A stretch of DNA of 64,000 bases, from contig JAQBNG010000146.1 of the NCBI GenBank assembly GCA_028288675.1, positions 1-64,000 on the forward strand. Reading direction: 5' to 3'. The notes under the pieces are model-generated. The model was given only the letters and a program-made list of their open reading frames with translations, did not search any database and was not told the origin of the DNA. Source of the DNA: Flavisolibacter sp. (lineage in GTDB: Bacteria; Bacteroidota; Bacteroidia; Chitinophagales; Chitinophagaceae). Numbering within the stretch: the first letter of the stretch is position 1; each line of letters opens with the position of its first letter. Of this stretch, positions 34,175 to 43,841 are shown piece by piece. The position numbers and the translations under genes were made by a program.

Positions 34175-37024
34175 TTATCGTATCAAAAGGCTTCTGCCGC
34201 TTTGCTTACTTGTTTCGCCATTCCTATCAATGCATTCTAAAATCCAGGAATAGGTTTCTGCCGGTTGTGGCAATCCTTTTACTGTTCCATCCCACCCTTT
34301 ACCTTTTACAGCCGTTTGAAAAACCTCCTGCCCCCAGCGATTATATACTTTGAAATACCGTAGCTCGGTTACGTTATACAAAACGGGCCTCAACACATCA
34401 TTAGCTCCGTTTTTATTTGGAGTAAAGGCAGTGGGTACAAATATTTTCATTTCCGGACAGTCCTGAAAATCTAATCGTACCGTGTCAGACGCACGGAAAG
34501 AACAGGTTCCGTTATTTATAGAGACTGAATAAACACCTGATGTCATTGCGATATAATTTATAAGGGTAGCCCCACTGATGATGGTGTCATTTCGAAACCA
34601 TTGATAGGCAGTACCAGCGCTTGATGTTAGAGTAATAGATTTACCCAGGCATGCGGACCGGGGCCCCGTAGTAGTGATGTTTCCTGCGGTTGCCGTGTGA
34701 AAAATAACTTTTACCGGTTTTATGGTAAAGCACCCGGCCGCGTTAGCAGCTTTAATATAATAAGTGCCTTCGGTAACAGCTCCGGGGTTTGGCAACGGAG
34801 TAATTGCACCGGTATCTCTCCAGTAAGTAAAAAGAAGCCCTGCATCCGATCCGGAAGTAATAGTTGATGCTTGTAAATTAGCTGTAAGATCAGGGCAGAT
34901 AGCTGGCGGAGACGTAATAACCAGGTTCGGGATAGTTCCGGTTTGATTGATTACAAAAGCAGCGTCGATAAGGCACCCTGCCGCATCTTTGACGGTTGCC
35001 TTATGATTACCTACAGCAATATTGCTAAAAGAATTGGATGCTTGATAAGCACCATTATCAAGGCTATAAGAGTAATTGGGCGCACCACCGGCAGCCTGAA
35101 TACTAACAGACCCATTAGGCTGCCCACACCTGGCGTTAGTAGCAGTTGCTGTTGCTGTAAGAGTTGATATAAATTGATTAATGACTACTGGGTTAGGTGG
35201 GCTGTTGCAACCGGCTGTATCCTTTATTACAACCTGGTAGGTTCCAGGTACTAACCCTGTAAATGTATTTCCTGTTTGAAAATTAATACCGTTGTCTTTT
35301 GAATATTGATAGGCGTTTCCACTTCCCCCGGCAGGGTTCGTGATGGTTATACTTCCAGTTAGCGTAGTACAACCCGGGTTGGTAGAAGCGGTAGTAAATG
35401 AGATAGCCGTTGGGGTAACCGCGACAGTATTTGCCGCAGGACCACTGCAAATATTATTGAAAATAATAACGCTATAACTACCTGTTTGGGCAGCATTATA
35501 AACTGCTGCAGTAGCTCCCGGTATGATGTTGCCATTAAAATACCATTGGTACGTATTTATGCCGCTTGCAGTGGTGGTAGTAAGGTTTATGGTATTACCT
35601 GGACAAATAGATCCTGATGCCGGGGTAATAAAGCCGGACGGCGTAGTACCCTGTGTTATAACTACAGCATTTGCAGCAGGGTTACTGCACGTTCCGGATA
35701 TGATAGTAGCTGTGTAAGTTCCAGGTGTAGTTACGCTATAAGTAGCCGCTGTTGCACCAGTAATTGCTACCCCGTTTTTAAACCATTGGTAAGAAGAGCC
35801 ACCCGATACAGTCAATGTTAAAGAACCATTGGCGCATACTACTCCGGAAGATGGAGTAATTGAACCAGAAGGCAAGCTTGTTAACGTAACAACACTAACA
35901 TTAGAAGCTTTTGCTTTGCACCCGCCGCTGGTAATAATATCAGCAGAATATGTTCCCTGCTGATTAGCAGAATAAGTAGCGGCGGTAGCACCTGTGATAA
36001 GAATATTGTCTTTGTACCATTGATACGAGCTTCCTCCATTAGCAGTTAACGTTGTGGAACTTCCCCCGCAAATGGTTGCGGTTGCAGGCGTAATGCTTCC
36101 GGTGGGAAGAGGTGTAACGGTTACAGTTGAACTGTTGGAAGCGGCCCCAGTGCAGGTACTGTTTATAATGTTTGCCGTATAAGTTCCTGAAGTAGTGGCA
36201 GTATAAGTAGCAGACGTAGCACCTGCAATCAGTGTTCCGTTTCTAAACCATTGGTAAGATGTGCCGCCATTGACGGTAAGCACTTGGCTGCTGCCCGTGC
36301 AGAAAGTAACTGTGGCAGGAGAAATAGTTCCGGTAACAGTGGGCACGGAATTGATTGTTTCTGATTTAGCCGGAGAAATACAGCCAGCCGGATATTTTGC
36401 AGTAACACTGTATGTCCCCGGACTAAGAGCGGTAAAGACACCGGTTGTATTTGTATAAGTACTGCCGTTGATACTATAAGAAATACCAGCAGCCGGCGCA
36501 GGGCTTGTTACAGTTATAGTTCCTGTGCCTACAGTACATGTTGGCTGAACGACGGTTGTTGCAGGAGGTGCAGGAGTTGTTCTATCCTGCAAGGTAACTT
36601 TGCTGGTACCCGAAGCACTTGGTGTACAGTTTCCGGAAATTACCACTCTTCTAAAGCAGTCATTAGGATCTGCCGCTGCCGGCACCGCGTAATCTTTTGC
36701 AGTTGCACCCGGAATGGGTTGAAAGTTATTTTGACCACAATTGCCCAAAGACATCTCCCACCGGTAGGTATAGTTACCAATTCCTCCAAGCGGTGTTGAA
36801 CCTTGCAATGTTGCTACGGTGCCGGCACAGGTGGCCGGTTTTATTTCAAAAGAATTATTGATAATTGGGATTATACAAGGCTGTGCAAGGGCCGATGAAT
36901 AAGAAAGAAAAATAAAAATAAATAAAAAACTAATACGCGATATAGCCCTCAAAGGGAGCAAGATTGTAATACCATTTTTAGGTATTGAAAAAGATATGTT
37001 TGCAACAGGCTTCAATAAAAACAT
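34175..37024 (-). CDS. Large T9SS type B (gliding motility-associated C-terminal) adhesin with Ig-like repeats
   Basis: A 949-residue exported protein. After a long hydrophobic leader ending ALAQPC there are tandem Ig/PKD-like units carrying the pattern SYQWFRNGTLIAGATSATYT (at least six between ~220 and 560, and one near 800). Two SprB-like repeats (about 570-700; VIKDTAGC and TVKDAAGC) lie among them. The C-terminal 90 residues are the gliding motility-associated type B domain (FVPTAFTPNKNGANDVLRPV ... YNRWGQEVF). It is probably a cell-surface adhesin secreted by T9SS with its partner PorP/SprF next door. The start is uncertain because several in-frame Met codons precede the hydrophobic segment. 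Confidence 0.9.
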   Translation of the reverse strand: MFLLKPVANISFSIPKNGITILLPLRAISRISFLFIFIFLSYSSALAQPCIIPIINNSFEIKPATCAGTVATLQGSTPLGGIGNYTYRWEMSLGNCGQNNFQPIPGATAKDYAVPAAADPNDCFRRVVISGNCTPSASGTSKVTLQDRTTPAPPATTVVQPTCTVGTGTITVTSPAPAAGISYSINGSTYTNTTGVFTALSPGTYSVTAKYPAGCISPAKSETINSVPTVTGTISPATVTFCTGSSQVLTVNGGTSYQWFRNGTLIAGATSATYTATTSGTYTANIINSTCTGAASNSSTVTVTPLPTGSITPATATICGGSSTTLTANGGSSYQWYKDNILITGATAATYSANQQGTYSADIITSGGCKAKASNVSVVTLTSLPSGSITPSSGVVCANGSLTLTVSGGSSYQWFKNGVAITGATAATYSVTTPGTYTATIISGTCSNPAANAVVITQGTTPSGFITPASGSICPGNTINLTTTTASGINTYQWYFNGNIIPGATAAVYNAAQTGSYSVIIFNNICSGPAANTVAVTPTAISFTTASTNPGCTTLTGSITITNPAGGSGNAYQYSKDNGINFQTGNTFTGLVPGTYQVVIKDTAGCNSPPNPVVINQFISTLTATATATNARCGQPNGSVSIQAAGGAPNYSYSLDNGAYQASNSFSNIAVGNHKATVKDAAGCLIDAAFVINQTGTIPNLVITSPPAICPDLTANLQASTITSGSDAGLLFTYWRDTGAITPLPNPGAVTEGTYYIKAANAAGCFTIKPVKVIFHTATAGNITTTGPRSACLGKSITLTSSAGTAYQWFRNDTIISGATLINYIAMTSGVYSVSINNGTCSFRASDTVRLDFQDCPEMKIFVPTAFTPNKNGANDVLRPVLYNVTELRYFKVYNRWGQEVFQTAVKGKGWDGTVKGLPQPAETYSWILECIDRNGETSKQSGRSLLIR

Positions 37025-37477
37025 TAGTTAGCATTAACAAGTCATCAAAAGGAACAGGAATCAATAGTAACCGCTGGTATAAGGTAGCAGTTAAGCCAAT
37101 ACCAGGATTGAACTTTCTGACAGTTACATTTTAATTCAAACAAAGCGATTAAAAGTTTAATTCTACAGCAAGACCAGTCTTGAAAAATCACACCTTGTAA
37201 TTTAGATACGGACGGTTCTAAATTAACCTGCCAATTTTAATAAAAATTTGCAATCCGGATATCAATCACAGCAGCTAAACCGGTTGTTTTAGGTTGGTAA
37301 AATAAATTTACAGGTTATTACTATACAATCGGGAAAACGGATAAATTTTTTTATTTTCTCAGGCACACCATCGTGGAAATATTGAAGATTTTTTACCGGA
37401 ATTTTTAAAGAATAAATAGTGGGTAGCAATAAAGTAAAGTGACGAATGACCATAAGAGAAAGGTCTTTCAGCGGAGC
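37025..37477. other. Intergenic region, 453 bases, nothing recognised
   Basis: This AT-rich gap separates the T9SS operon start from the 3' end of the FGE-like gene. It must hold the operon promoter, but no exact TAnnTTTG box or strong hairpin was found on the minus strand. The short track ORF at 37439 is not supported. Confidence 0.5.
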
Positions 37478-38716
37478 TTAGTTGCCTGTATCCAACACCA
37501 GCCTAAAACCAACTTCGTTGCTTTTTTCAAGAGGGTTCTTCTTATTTCTAAACGAAGGGCGGAAACGGTCGCCCTGGTAATCTTTAAAATTCCCTCCTCT
37601 TATTACTTTTTCCTTACCTAACGGCGGACCTTCGGGGTTTAACTGGTTAAAATCTTCTTTGTAATAATAAGCTCCATACCAATCTAAACACCATTCAGAT
37701 ACATTACCCATCAGGTCATAGATCCCTGCAACGTTAGGTTGCTTAATACCTACCGGATGTGCTTTTTTATCAGCGTTAGAAAAATACCAGGCTGTTTTAT
37801 TTATATACTTTTCCTGCCCGCCGGCCGTATCCACTTCCATCTTTCCGCCAATCCTGGCTACATATTCCCATTCGGCTTCTGTTGGCAATCTGAATTTTTT
37901 ATTACTGATGACATTTAACTTCCGGATAAATTTCATGGCATCCTCCCAACTTACATTTTCTACCGGGCAGGTAGCACAATCTTTATTAATGCCACTTGGA
38001 TTGTAGCCCATAAGTGTTTCCCATTGATGCCGGGTAACTTCGTATTTACTAAAAAACACGGGCTTGATAGTGACCGAATGTTCTGTTTCATCGGCAGCAG
38101 GAGCTCTATTATTCCCCATGGTAAACTTGCCACCTTCAATCAGGACCATATTGGCGACCAAAGAATTGATTGCCACTAATTCTTTATCGAAAAAAATCTG
38201 ATTTCTTATGGTACCTGGTTGATTATCCGGTGATTTTTTTTCATTTAATACCACAGGCGTAGTGTTTGCCACTTTTTTGTTTTTAAGGCTTTCACGTTGC
38301 GCATTATTCTCATCTACCACATATAACAGGTCAATAAAAATTTCATTGTTTCCTTCTTCTTTAACTCTGAATGTATCTTTCATTTCATCATGTGTTGCCT
38401 TGCTTACCGCTTTGTATGAATATTTGCCCGGAGGTATTTCCAGGTAAAGAAATTCAGTTTTGAAAAGCTGCCCTCGCAATTCTTCATTTACGTATAAATC
38501 GCAATTTTCATTGGTGGCAAAAAGAACTTTTAAATCGGGTTTTCGTACGGTAACAGAATATTTCCCGGCAGTGCTGCCTCCCCTATCTCCATTAAAATTA
38601 TTTTCTGTTTTTGTAAGCCTGTTATTAGTTGTTCTGCCCTTTAGACTATTGGGCTGGGAAAAACAATAATCACAGGAAAGCAAGCATAAAAACAGTATAA
38701 CTATGCACTTTATCAT
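37478..38716 (-). CDS. SUMF1/EgtB/PvdO (formylglycine-generating enzyme-like) exported protein
   Basis: The 412-residue protein has a signal peptide (MIKCIVILFLCLLSCDYCFSQ). A PEGA-like region (about 60-130) and a C-terminal FGE/sulfatase-modifying-factor domain follow. Visible FGE motifs are GGKFTMGNNRAPAADE, KYEVTRHQWETLMG, PVENVSWEDAMKFIRKLN, FRLPTEAEWEYVA, YDLMGNVSEWCLDWYG and KVIRGGNFKD. The paired catalytic cysteines of true FGE are not evident, so it may be a structural relative such as GldK-like proteins of T9SS rather than an enzyme. It lies near T9SS genes on the same strand, but 450 bases away. Confidence 0.85.
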   Translation of the reverse strand: MIKCIVILFLCLLSCDYCFSQPNSLKGRTTNNRLTKTENNFNGDRGGSTAGKYSVTVRKPDLKVLFATNENCDLYVNEELRGQLFKTEFLYLEIPPGKYSYKAVSKATHDEMKDTFRVKEEGNNEIFIDLLYVVDENNAQRESLKNKKVANTTPVVLNEKKSPDNQPGTIRNQIFFDKELVAINSLVANMVLIEGGKFTMGNNRAPAADETEHSVTIKPVFFSKYEVTRHQWETLMGYNPSGINKDCATCPVENVSWEDAMKFIRKLNVISNKKFRLPTEAEWEYVARIGGKMEVDTAGGQEKYINKTAWYFSNADKKAHPVGIKQPNVAGIYDLMGNVSEWCLDWYGAYYYKEDFNQLNPEGPPLGKEKVIRGGNFKDYQGDRFRPSFRNKKNPLEKSNEVGFRLVLDTGN

Positions 38717-39128
38717 GCCTGAAAATTATTGCTTTTTGATCTAAATCAGGTGTGTAAAAATTCCGTTGCGACAAAAAATTAAGGAATGATAGCAGTATTT
38801 TATCTCACCTACTTAAAGCTTATAGCATTTTTCATTTTGTAAAACAGAAATGCGGTTTATGGCCGTACTTCTTCAAAAGCAAATGCAAGCCATGTTTAGT
38901 TTTTGCTAGTATGTTTCATCTGCTTAAAACAAGAAGCAAAGGTTTAATAAAAGCAGGATGAAAAATTCCTATATGCAGAGATTCATAAAACTGTCAATTA
39001 TTATTATATGACAGCACTCAGAATTACTACCTATACCAACAACTTTTACAGAAAACAAACCATTGCCCAAAAAGCTTTGCAACAGCTTATAATATCGTTA
39101 GTAGTATGCAGCTTTGTAGTAGCAACAA
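38717..39128. other. Intergenic region, 412 bases, nothing recognised
   Basis: An AT-rich gap between the FGE-like gene start and the 3' end of the histidine kinase gene, both on the minus strand. A loose CCTGA/TCAGG repeat is near 38720-38752. No ORF, RNA gene or convincing promoter box was found. Confidence 0.5.
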
Positions 39129-41972
39129 TTAATCAGCCGGCAGCAGTAGTTTAAATACCGATCCCTGGCCTGGGTTACTAAGGGCTGCAATGCGGCCATT
39201 ATGGTTTTCGATTACTTTTCGCACTATGGCAAGACCAACTCCGGAACCCTGGTATTCGCTCCTGCCATGTAGCCGCTGAAACATCTGGAAGATGCGTTCG
39301 GCGTGCTCCTGGTCAAACCCGATACCGTTATCCTGAACCTGGATGAGATGATATAAACTCTCCTTGTTTTCTTCCGGCAGATCGAATGTAGATTGACTGC
39401 CTTTTACAACTTCCGATGTTATTATAATTTGAGGAGCAACGTCACTTTTGCTGTACTTCAAAGCATTTTGAATTAGGTTATGAAAGAGCTGCTGTAACTG
39501 GCGCCTGTGCCCTGTAACTGTTGGTAAGTTTTTTATGACGACAGTTGCGCCTTTCTCTGCAATTGCAACTTCAAGATCATTGACCACTATTTGCAATTTT
39601 TTATTCAGGTCAATCTTTTCAAGAAGGTCCACACCCATACTTACGTGTGAGTAATCCAACAGGTCATCAATTAATAAACTCATTCGTGCAGTGGCATCCT
39701 CTACCCTCGCGAACAGGTTTTGCTGTTCATTACTCAGTGAGCCAAGGCTGCCTTTTAAACGATCAGAAAAAACCTGGACTTTTCTTACAGGTTCTTTCAG
39801 ATCATGTGAAGCTGCATGTGCAAATTCTTCTAAGTTGGCGTTAGAACGTTTAAGTTCCTCTATATGTTTTTCCAGCTGAAATTGGGCTGTTTTCAATAGC
39901 GTATAATCCGTGAAAGTAACCAGCACTTCGTCACCCACTTTCGTACTCATAAGATCCAGGTACAAATCATGTCCATCTACATTATAATGAACGTCTTTTT
40001 GCTGTGTTTTCCCTGTGAGGAACGTTTCTTTATACATTCCGAATACACCATTGTTCATGTATCCAGGAAACCAGGTACTGCCCAATGCGCCTTTCAAAAC
40101 ATCGGGAGTCTGCCCTACATAAGCCGCAAAGTTGGTGTTAGTAATCACGAAGCGGAAATCAACAATTTCACCATCATCATATACTGGCGAAAAAGTAAAC
40201 ATTCCAGATTGAGCGGCATTGAAAACAGCAGCTAACCGCTCAACCGTTTGTACAATTTCCAGTTGTGTATTTTTCGTTGTGGTTATATCGGTAAAAACAT
40301 TTATCAAACAATCATCGTTCATTTTTGCAACAGACAGTTCCAGCCACCTGCTTGTAGGCTCTAAATAGTATTGCATGATAAACGGATCACCTGTTGCAAG
40401 TGTTTCTAAAGCTTTTTGAAAGACCGGGCTGCTTAGTATGTTGGGGTCGTTCTGTGATATTTTATTATTGAGCATCTGCTCCATAGACATACCTACATAC
40501 TTTCCCGATATGGCGTTGGCAACAATTGTTCTGCCATCAATCACCTCTCCTGACTCATTACGAATTACTTCGGTTACAGTTATACCACTGGGCGAATGCT
40601 CCAAGATATTATCCAGCAGGTTTCGCTGTAGCTCGATCTGAAGAGTTGCCAGTTTTTGTTCTGTGATGTCCTGCGTGGTAACCACAATCGTTTCTTTATC
40701 TGTGGGCACAACTACATAGTCATACCAATTATTAATATCCTGCGCAACAAAATGCGTTTCATTATGTACTGCCTGCCCTGTATGCAAAACATCACAGAAA
40801 ATGTCAAAAAATCCATTGGTTTTATTCTCGGGAATCAATGCTAACATAGAAGTTCCAATAATCCCATCCGCACTCAGATTTAAGAGTTTTGCAATATTGT
40901 TGTTGACAAATAAATAGCGAAAGTCAACTATAGTTCCTTTTTTATCACGTACAGCTTTAAGTGCGTAAATACCATTAAAAGAAGCATCCAGGATACTGCC
41001 TATAAACCTTTTTTGTTGCGCTAACTCAGCTGTTCTTTCTTCTACTCTTCGCTGTAGCTCAGCCTCATTTTCTTCGAGTCTTTTTCGTATACCTACCTGC
41101 TCCGTTACATTATGCGCCACACAAAAAATACTACTTACTTCTTTAGTTGAAGTAGTTTGATGATACGGTTTGAAGACAAGATCAAAATACCGTGTTTCTC
41201 TTATTCCTTCAATTAATAAGGTGGCTGGAAATGTAGAAATATAGTAGGGCTCGCCTGTTTGCCTTACTTTTTCTAATATTTCAACCAAGCCCTGCATCTT
41301 AGCTTCAGGCAGAGCTTCGACTATAGGTTCACCAATAATCTCAGCAGCTCTGCCTAAAAAATGGAGCATCCGCTCGTTGGCAACTTCCACTATAAAGTCT
41401 GCTCCTTTAACAAGGCAGATAGCAACAGGAGCCTGCATTAGCAAATGACGAAGGTTATATTCACTTTCCTTAAGCCTCCTTGTGGCCAACACCTTTTCAG
41501 TTGTTTCTGTGCAGGCACAAAAAACACCGCCAATTTTGCCTGATTCATCAAACACCGGGCTGTAGGAAAAAGTAAAATAACTTTCCTCCCGATGGCCACG
41601 CCTGTTAATATATAATAGCTGATCCTCAGACCAATTGGATATTCCTTCGATCATAACCTGTTCAGCCAACGGCCCCACAACATCCCATATTTCTGACCAT
41701 ACTTCAAGCCCTGGCCTACCTAATGCCCCAGGATGTTTTTCTCCTGCAATCTCACAGTAAGCATCATTATAGATTGTTATAAGCTCCGGCCCCCACCATA
41801 TAAACATGGGAAACCGAGAATTTAAAAGTATGCTTACAGCAGTTTGTAAACTTGACGGCCAGGCATAAGGTGCACCAAGTGCTGTCTCACTCCAATCTTT
41901 TGCACGAACAAGTTTACCCATTTCACCTCCCCCTTTTAAAAAAGGAAGTCCTTTCGCTTCATGTAGTACCAT
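39129..41972 (-). CDS. Multi-PAS sensor histidine kinase
   Basis: A 947-residue cytoplasmic kinase with no clear transmembrane segment. The N-terminal region (LVRAKDWSETALGAPYAWPS) begins a PAS/GAF-like unit, followed by about four more PAS domains up to about 690. A coiled linker near 310 contains RRVEERTAELAQQKR. The phospho-acceptor H-box is FAHAASHDLKEPVRKVQ (about 720). The ATPase domain has the N-box FHNLIQNALKYSK, G1 VQDNGIGFD and G2 GSGVGLAIVRKV. No response-regulator gene is adjacent, so it is an orphan kinase. The ligand is unknown; the PAS array suggests redox, light or small-molecule sensing. Confidence 0.93.
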   Translation of the reverse strand: MVLHEAKGLPFLKGGGEMGKLVRAKDWSETALGAPYAWPSSLQTAVSILLNSRFPMFIWWGPELITIYNDAYCEIAGEKHPGALGRPGLEVWSEIWDVVGPLAEQVMIEGISNWSEDQLLYINRRGHREESYFTFSYSPVFDESGKIGGVFCACTETTEKVLATRRLKESEYNLRHLLMQAPVAICLVKGADFIVEVANERMLHFLGRAAEIIGEPIVEALPEAKMQGLVEILEKVRQTGEPYYISTFPATLLIEGIRETRYFDLVFKPYHQTTSTKEVSSIFCVAHNVTEQVGIRKRLEENEAELQRRVEERTAELAQQKRFIGSILDASFNGIYALKAVRDKKGTIVDFRYLFVNNNIAKLLNLSADGIIGTSMLALIPENKTNGFFDIFCDVLHTGQAVHNETHFVAQDINNWYDYVVVPTDKETIVVTTQDITEQKLATLQIELQRNLLDNILEHSPSGITVTEVIRNESGEVIDGRTIVANAISGKYVGMSMEQMLNNKISQNDPNILSSPVFQKALETLATGDPFIMQYYLEPTSRWLELSVAKMNDDCLINVFTDITTTKNTQLEIVQTVERLAAVFNAAQSGMFTFSPVYDDGEIVDFRFVITNTNFAAYVGQTPDVLKGALGSTWFPGYMNNGVFGMYKETFLTGKTQQKDVHYNVDGHDLYLDLMSTKVGDEVLVTFTDYTLLKTAQFQLEKHIEELKRSNANLEEFAHAASHDLKEPVRKVQVFSDRLKGSLGSLSNEQQNLFARVEDATARMSLLIDDLLDYSHVSMGVDLLEKIDLNKKLQIVVNDLEVAIAEKGATVVIKNLPTVTGHRRQLQQLFHNLIQNALKYSKSDVAPQIIITSEVVKGSQSTFDLPEENKESLYHLIQVQDNGIGFDQEHAERIFQMFQRLHGRSEYQGSGVGLAIVRKVIENHNGRIAALSNPGQGSVFKLLLPAD

Positions 41973-41999
41973 CTAATGAATATGATTAAAGAATAACCT

Positions 42000-42033
42000 C
42001 AAAAATATATAATAATGTACGCTCTGGTCAAAA
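42000..42033 (-). promoter_or_regulatory. Candidate promoter of the histidine kinase gene
   Basis: On the minus strand TTTTG (42029-42033) is followed after 21 bases by TATTTTTG (42000-42007), an exact TAnnTTTG box. It is 28 bases upstream of the ATG at 41972. Confidence 0.45.
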
Positions 42034-42143
42034 TTAGAGTTTCATTCCAATTGTGAAAATGAACAATAATTGGTATGCCTGAGAAAGATTAGATAGTATT
42101 GAAACCTATTAAATAAAACCTTCTTACTATCGTCAAACTATTT

Positions 42144-42204
42144 TATGCTTATGTAACCATAAGCATAAACAGCAAGAGATGCCCCTAATGCGTTCTTGCT
42201 GTTT
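42144..42204. other. Two consecutive perfect hairpins in a divergent intergenic region
   Basis: TATGCTTATG (42144-42153) and CATAAGCATA (42158-42167) form a 10-bp stem with a TAAC loop. AAACAGCAAGA (42167-42177) and TCTTGCTGTTT (42194-42204) form an 11-bp stem with a 16-base loop. They lie between the divergent kinase and the 42590 operon, so neither is an ordinary gene-end terminator. Apart from these and repeat R1-B, the 617-base gap 41973-42589 shows no gene. Confidence 0.6.
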
Positions 42205-42314
42205 AAGCATGTTAGTCAAAACCGGTTGAAATATAAGATTGAACATCGGCTCATACTTTTTGAAAATATGTTTTGGCTGTTGCACTAACTATCCTCATGT
42301 TAGTTATGAAATGT

Positions 42315-42436
42315 CTTTTGCGTGAGGGATAGAAGTGAAAATCCTTTTTTTCCCTTTGCCTGATGCTTCGATAGGCTTACCATGACAAAGAGCAAAAAAG
42401 ATTGCAGCAGACAGCCCCGCCCCAAGGGACACGTCC
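42315..42436 (+). repeat. Dispersed palindromic repeat family R1, copy B
   Basis: It begins TTTTGCGTGAGGGATAGAAG and ends AAGGGACACGTCC. Arms AAATCCTTTTTT and AAAAAAGATT are complementary. The inner module ATGCTTCGATAGGCTTACCA (42363-42387) is the reverse complement of the copy A module, with 22 of 25 bases conserved, while the outer parts stay in the same orientation. Confidence 0.8.
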
Positions 42437-42589
42437 AACTAAAGATTCGTGACTTTCACAAAATGAATTCAATTTTACATATTTAGCTTTTTCACTATAG
42501 TTCATTATCTTGTAATATAACTGCAGTAAGATATCCTCTATATCTACTCACCAGACTAACGTAATTTTTAAAACTTCAACATAGTCAAT

Positions 42590-42973
42590 ATGGAAAAATC
42601 GATCAAAATAATTTTGTTCATTATTGTTGGTATCGTCATTGTAAATTTTGTGGCAACTATTTTTGGCAACAACAACATCAAGGGCATCCGAATCAACCTC
42701 GAAAAAGCTAAGCTTACCACAGACTCCGCACTGAATGAATTAAAATATTCAAAAAGCAAGCTTGATTCAATTAAAGCAGACATGCTTGTATTTCAATCTT
42801 ACATTAATAATATTCAAAAAACCGTAGAGCTGAACGATAATGAAAAAAGGCTCAAAGAAGAAAAGAACACAGTCAAGGTAACAGAGTTGAAAGAAAATAT
42901 AAAGAAGCTACGGTCAGAAATTGAAAATGACAGCCTTCCCGATATTGAAGTAATTACTACAAAAAATAATTAA
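42590..42973 (+). CDS. Hypothetical protein, N-terminal membrane anchor plus coiled coil
   Basis: A 127-residue protein. Residues 6-27 (IKIILFIIVGIVIVNFVATIF) form a single transmembrane helix. The remainder is highly charged and predicted coiled coil (LEKAKLTTDSALNELKYSKS; RLKEEKNTVKVTELKENIKKL). It probably projects into the periplasm or cytoplasm as a rod. No family is recognised. Its stop is 2 bases from the next ATG, so it is co-transcribed with the 42976 gene, which is also coiled-coil rich. A structural or scaffolding pair is my inference. Confidence 0.7.
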   Translation: MEKSIKIILFIIVGIVIVNFVATIFGNNNIKGIRINLEKAKLTTDSALNELKYSKSKLDSIKADMLVFQSYINNIQKTVELNDNEKRLKEEKNTVKVTELKENIKKLRSEIENDSLPDIEVITTKNN

Positions 42974-42975
42974 TT

Positions 42976-43545
42976 ATGCAAACCTCTAAATACCTGGTTT
43001 ACCTGCTGCTGGTTGCAACAGTAACATTGCTTTCGTCTGTATGTTTTTCGCAGAGTCAAATTATGGAAATGAAGGATTCTATAGGATTGCGTTCTTATGG
43101 AAAAGGAAGAGGTGACACCATATTAATTCAATTAGACTCCGCATTTATATTGAACAAAAAAACATTCAAGCTTTACCAGGACACTTATAAAAGGGTTCAA
43201 GCAGGCAACCCGCAAGCGAAAAAAATGGTAGAAGAATATGAACGCCTGGTTGCTTTGCAGGATAGTATGCTAAAAGAAAAGGAAGTTTACTACCAGGGCT
43301 TAAAATCCAGTTTTGATTCCCTTGCTACCGGTTCGAATGATTTTCTAAAACGTACCGATGTCAATATTACTGCGATAAATCAATCCCTTTCAAATGCCAC
43401 CGGGCAATTGAATAATATAAAAGTGTTATTAGACGATTCTCTTGATAAATTAAAGCTGGTGAACAAACAAAAGTTTAAATGGGCGGTTGGAGGATTTACG
43501 GTAGGAATTGGTGTTGCGTCGCTGGTTTTTCTGATTGCCAAATAA
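42976..43545 (+). CDS. Hypothetical exported coiled-coil protein with C-terminal membrane helix
   Basis: The 189-residue protein begins with a signal peptide or signal anchor (MQTSKYLVYLLLVATVTLLSS). It has long heptad-rich helices (about 55-160, with KKMVEEYERLVALQDSMLKE and NQSLSNATGQLNNIKVLLDD) and ends in a transmembrane segment (WAVGGFTVGIGVASLVFLIAK). The layout suggests a periplasmic coiled coil tethered at the C-terminus, reminiscent of phage-holin-partner or spanin-like topologies only in outline. No family is recognised. It is translated right after the 42590 gene. Confidence 0.7.
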   Translation: MQTSKYLVYLLLVATVTLLSSVCFSQSQIMEMKDSIGLRSYGKGRGDTILIQLDSAFILNKKTFKLYQDTYKRVQAGNPQAKKMVEEYERLVALQDSMLKEKEVYYQGLKSSFDSLATGSNDFLKRTDVNITAINQSLSNATGQLNNIKVLLDDSLDKLKLVNKQKFKWAVGGFTVGIGVASLVFLIAK

Positions 43546-43841
43546 TAACCGGGTGCTAACTACAATGGCCGCTGGCGTGCCCATAGACATTGCTACAAAC
43601 CGAAGAAAAGGAACTATTACACCAAATTAAAGTGCTCTTTAAGCTGGTAGCTCGTAGCCAACACAGGCCGGTCCTAAGCGTGTTTAAAATACGCAACTAT
43701 TCCAATCATTATTACATAAGACCACTACCTGTTTCTAAAGAACCTGCTTAACCATTCAGGTAAAAAGCGGCATGAAGTTTTTATACCTGGTAACAAATGA
43801 ATTCCTGCTATACTTATTACTCACCACTAAAAACCCGGTTT

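Noticed and set aside
34175-37024. Repeated DNA within the Ig-like adhesin, considered as a CRISPR or satellite array
   Set aside because: The periodicity follows protein domains of about 80 residues with variable DNA sequence. There are no short identical repeats with spacers.
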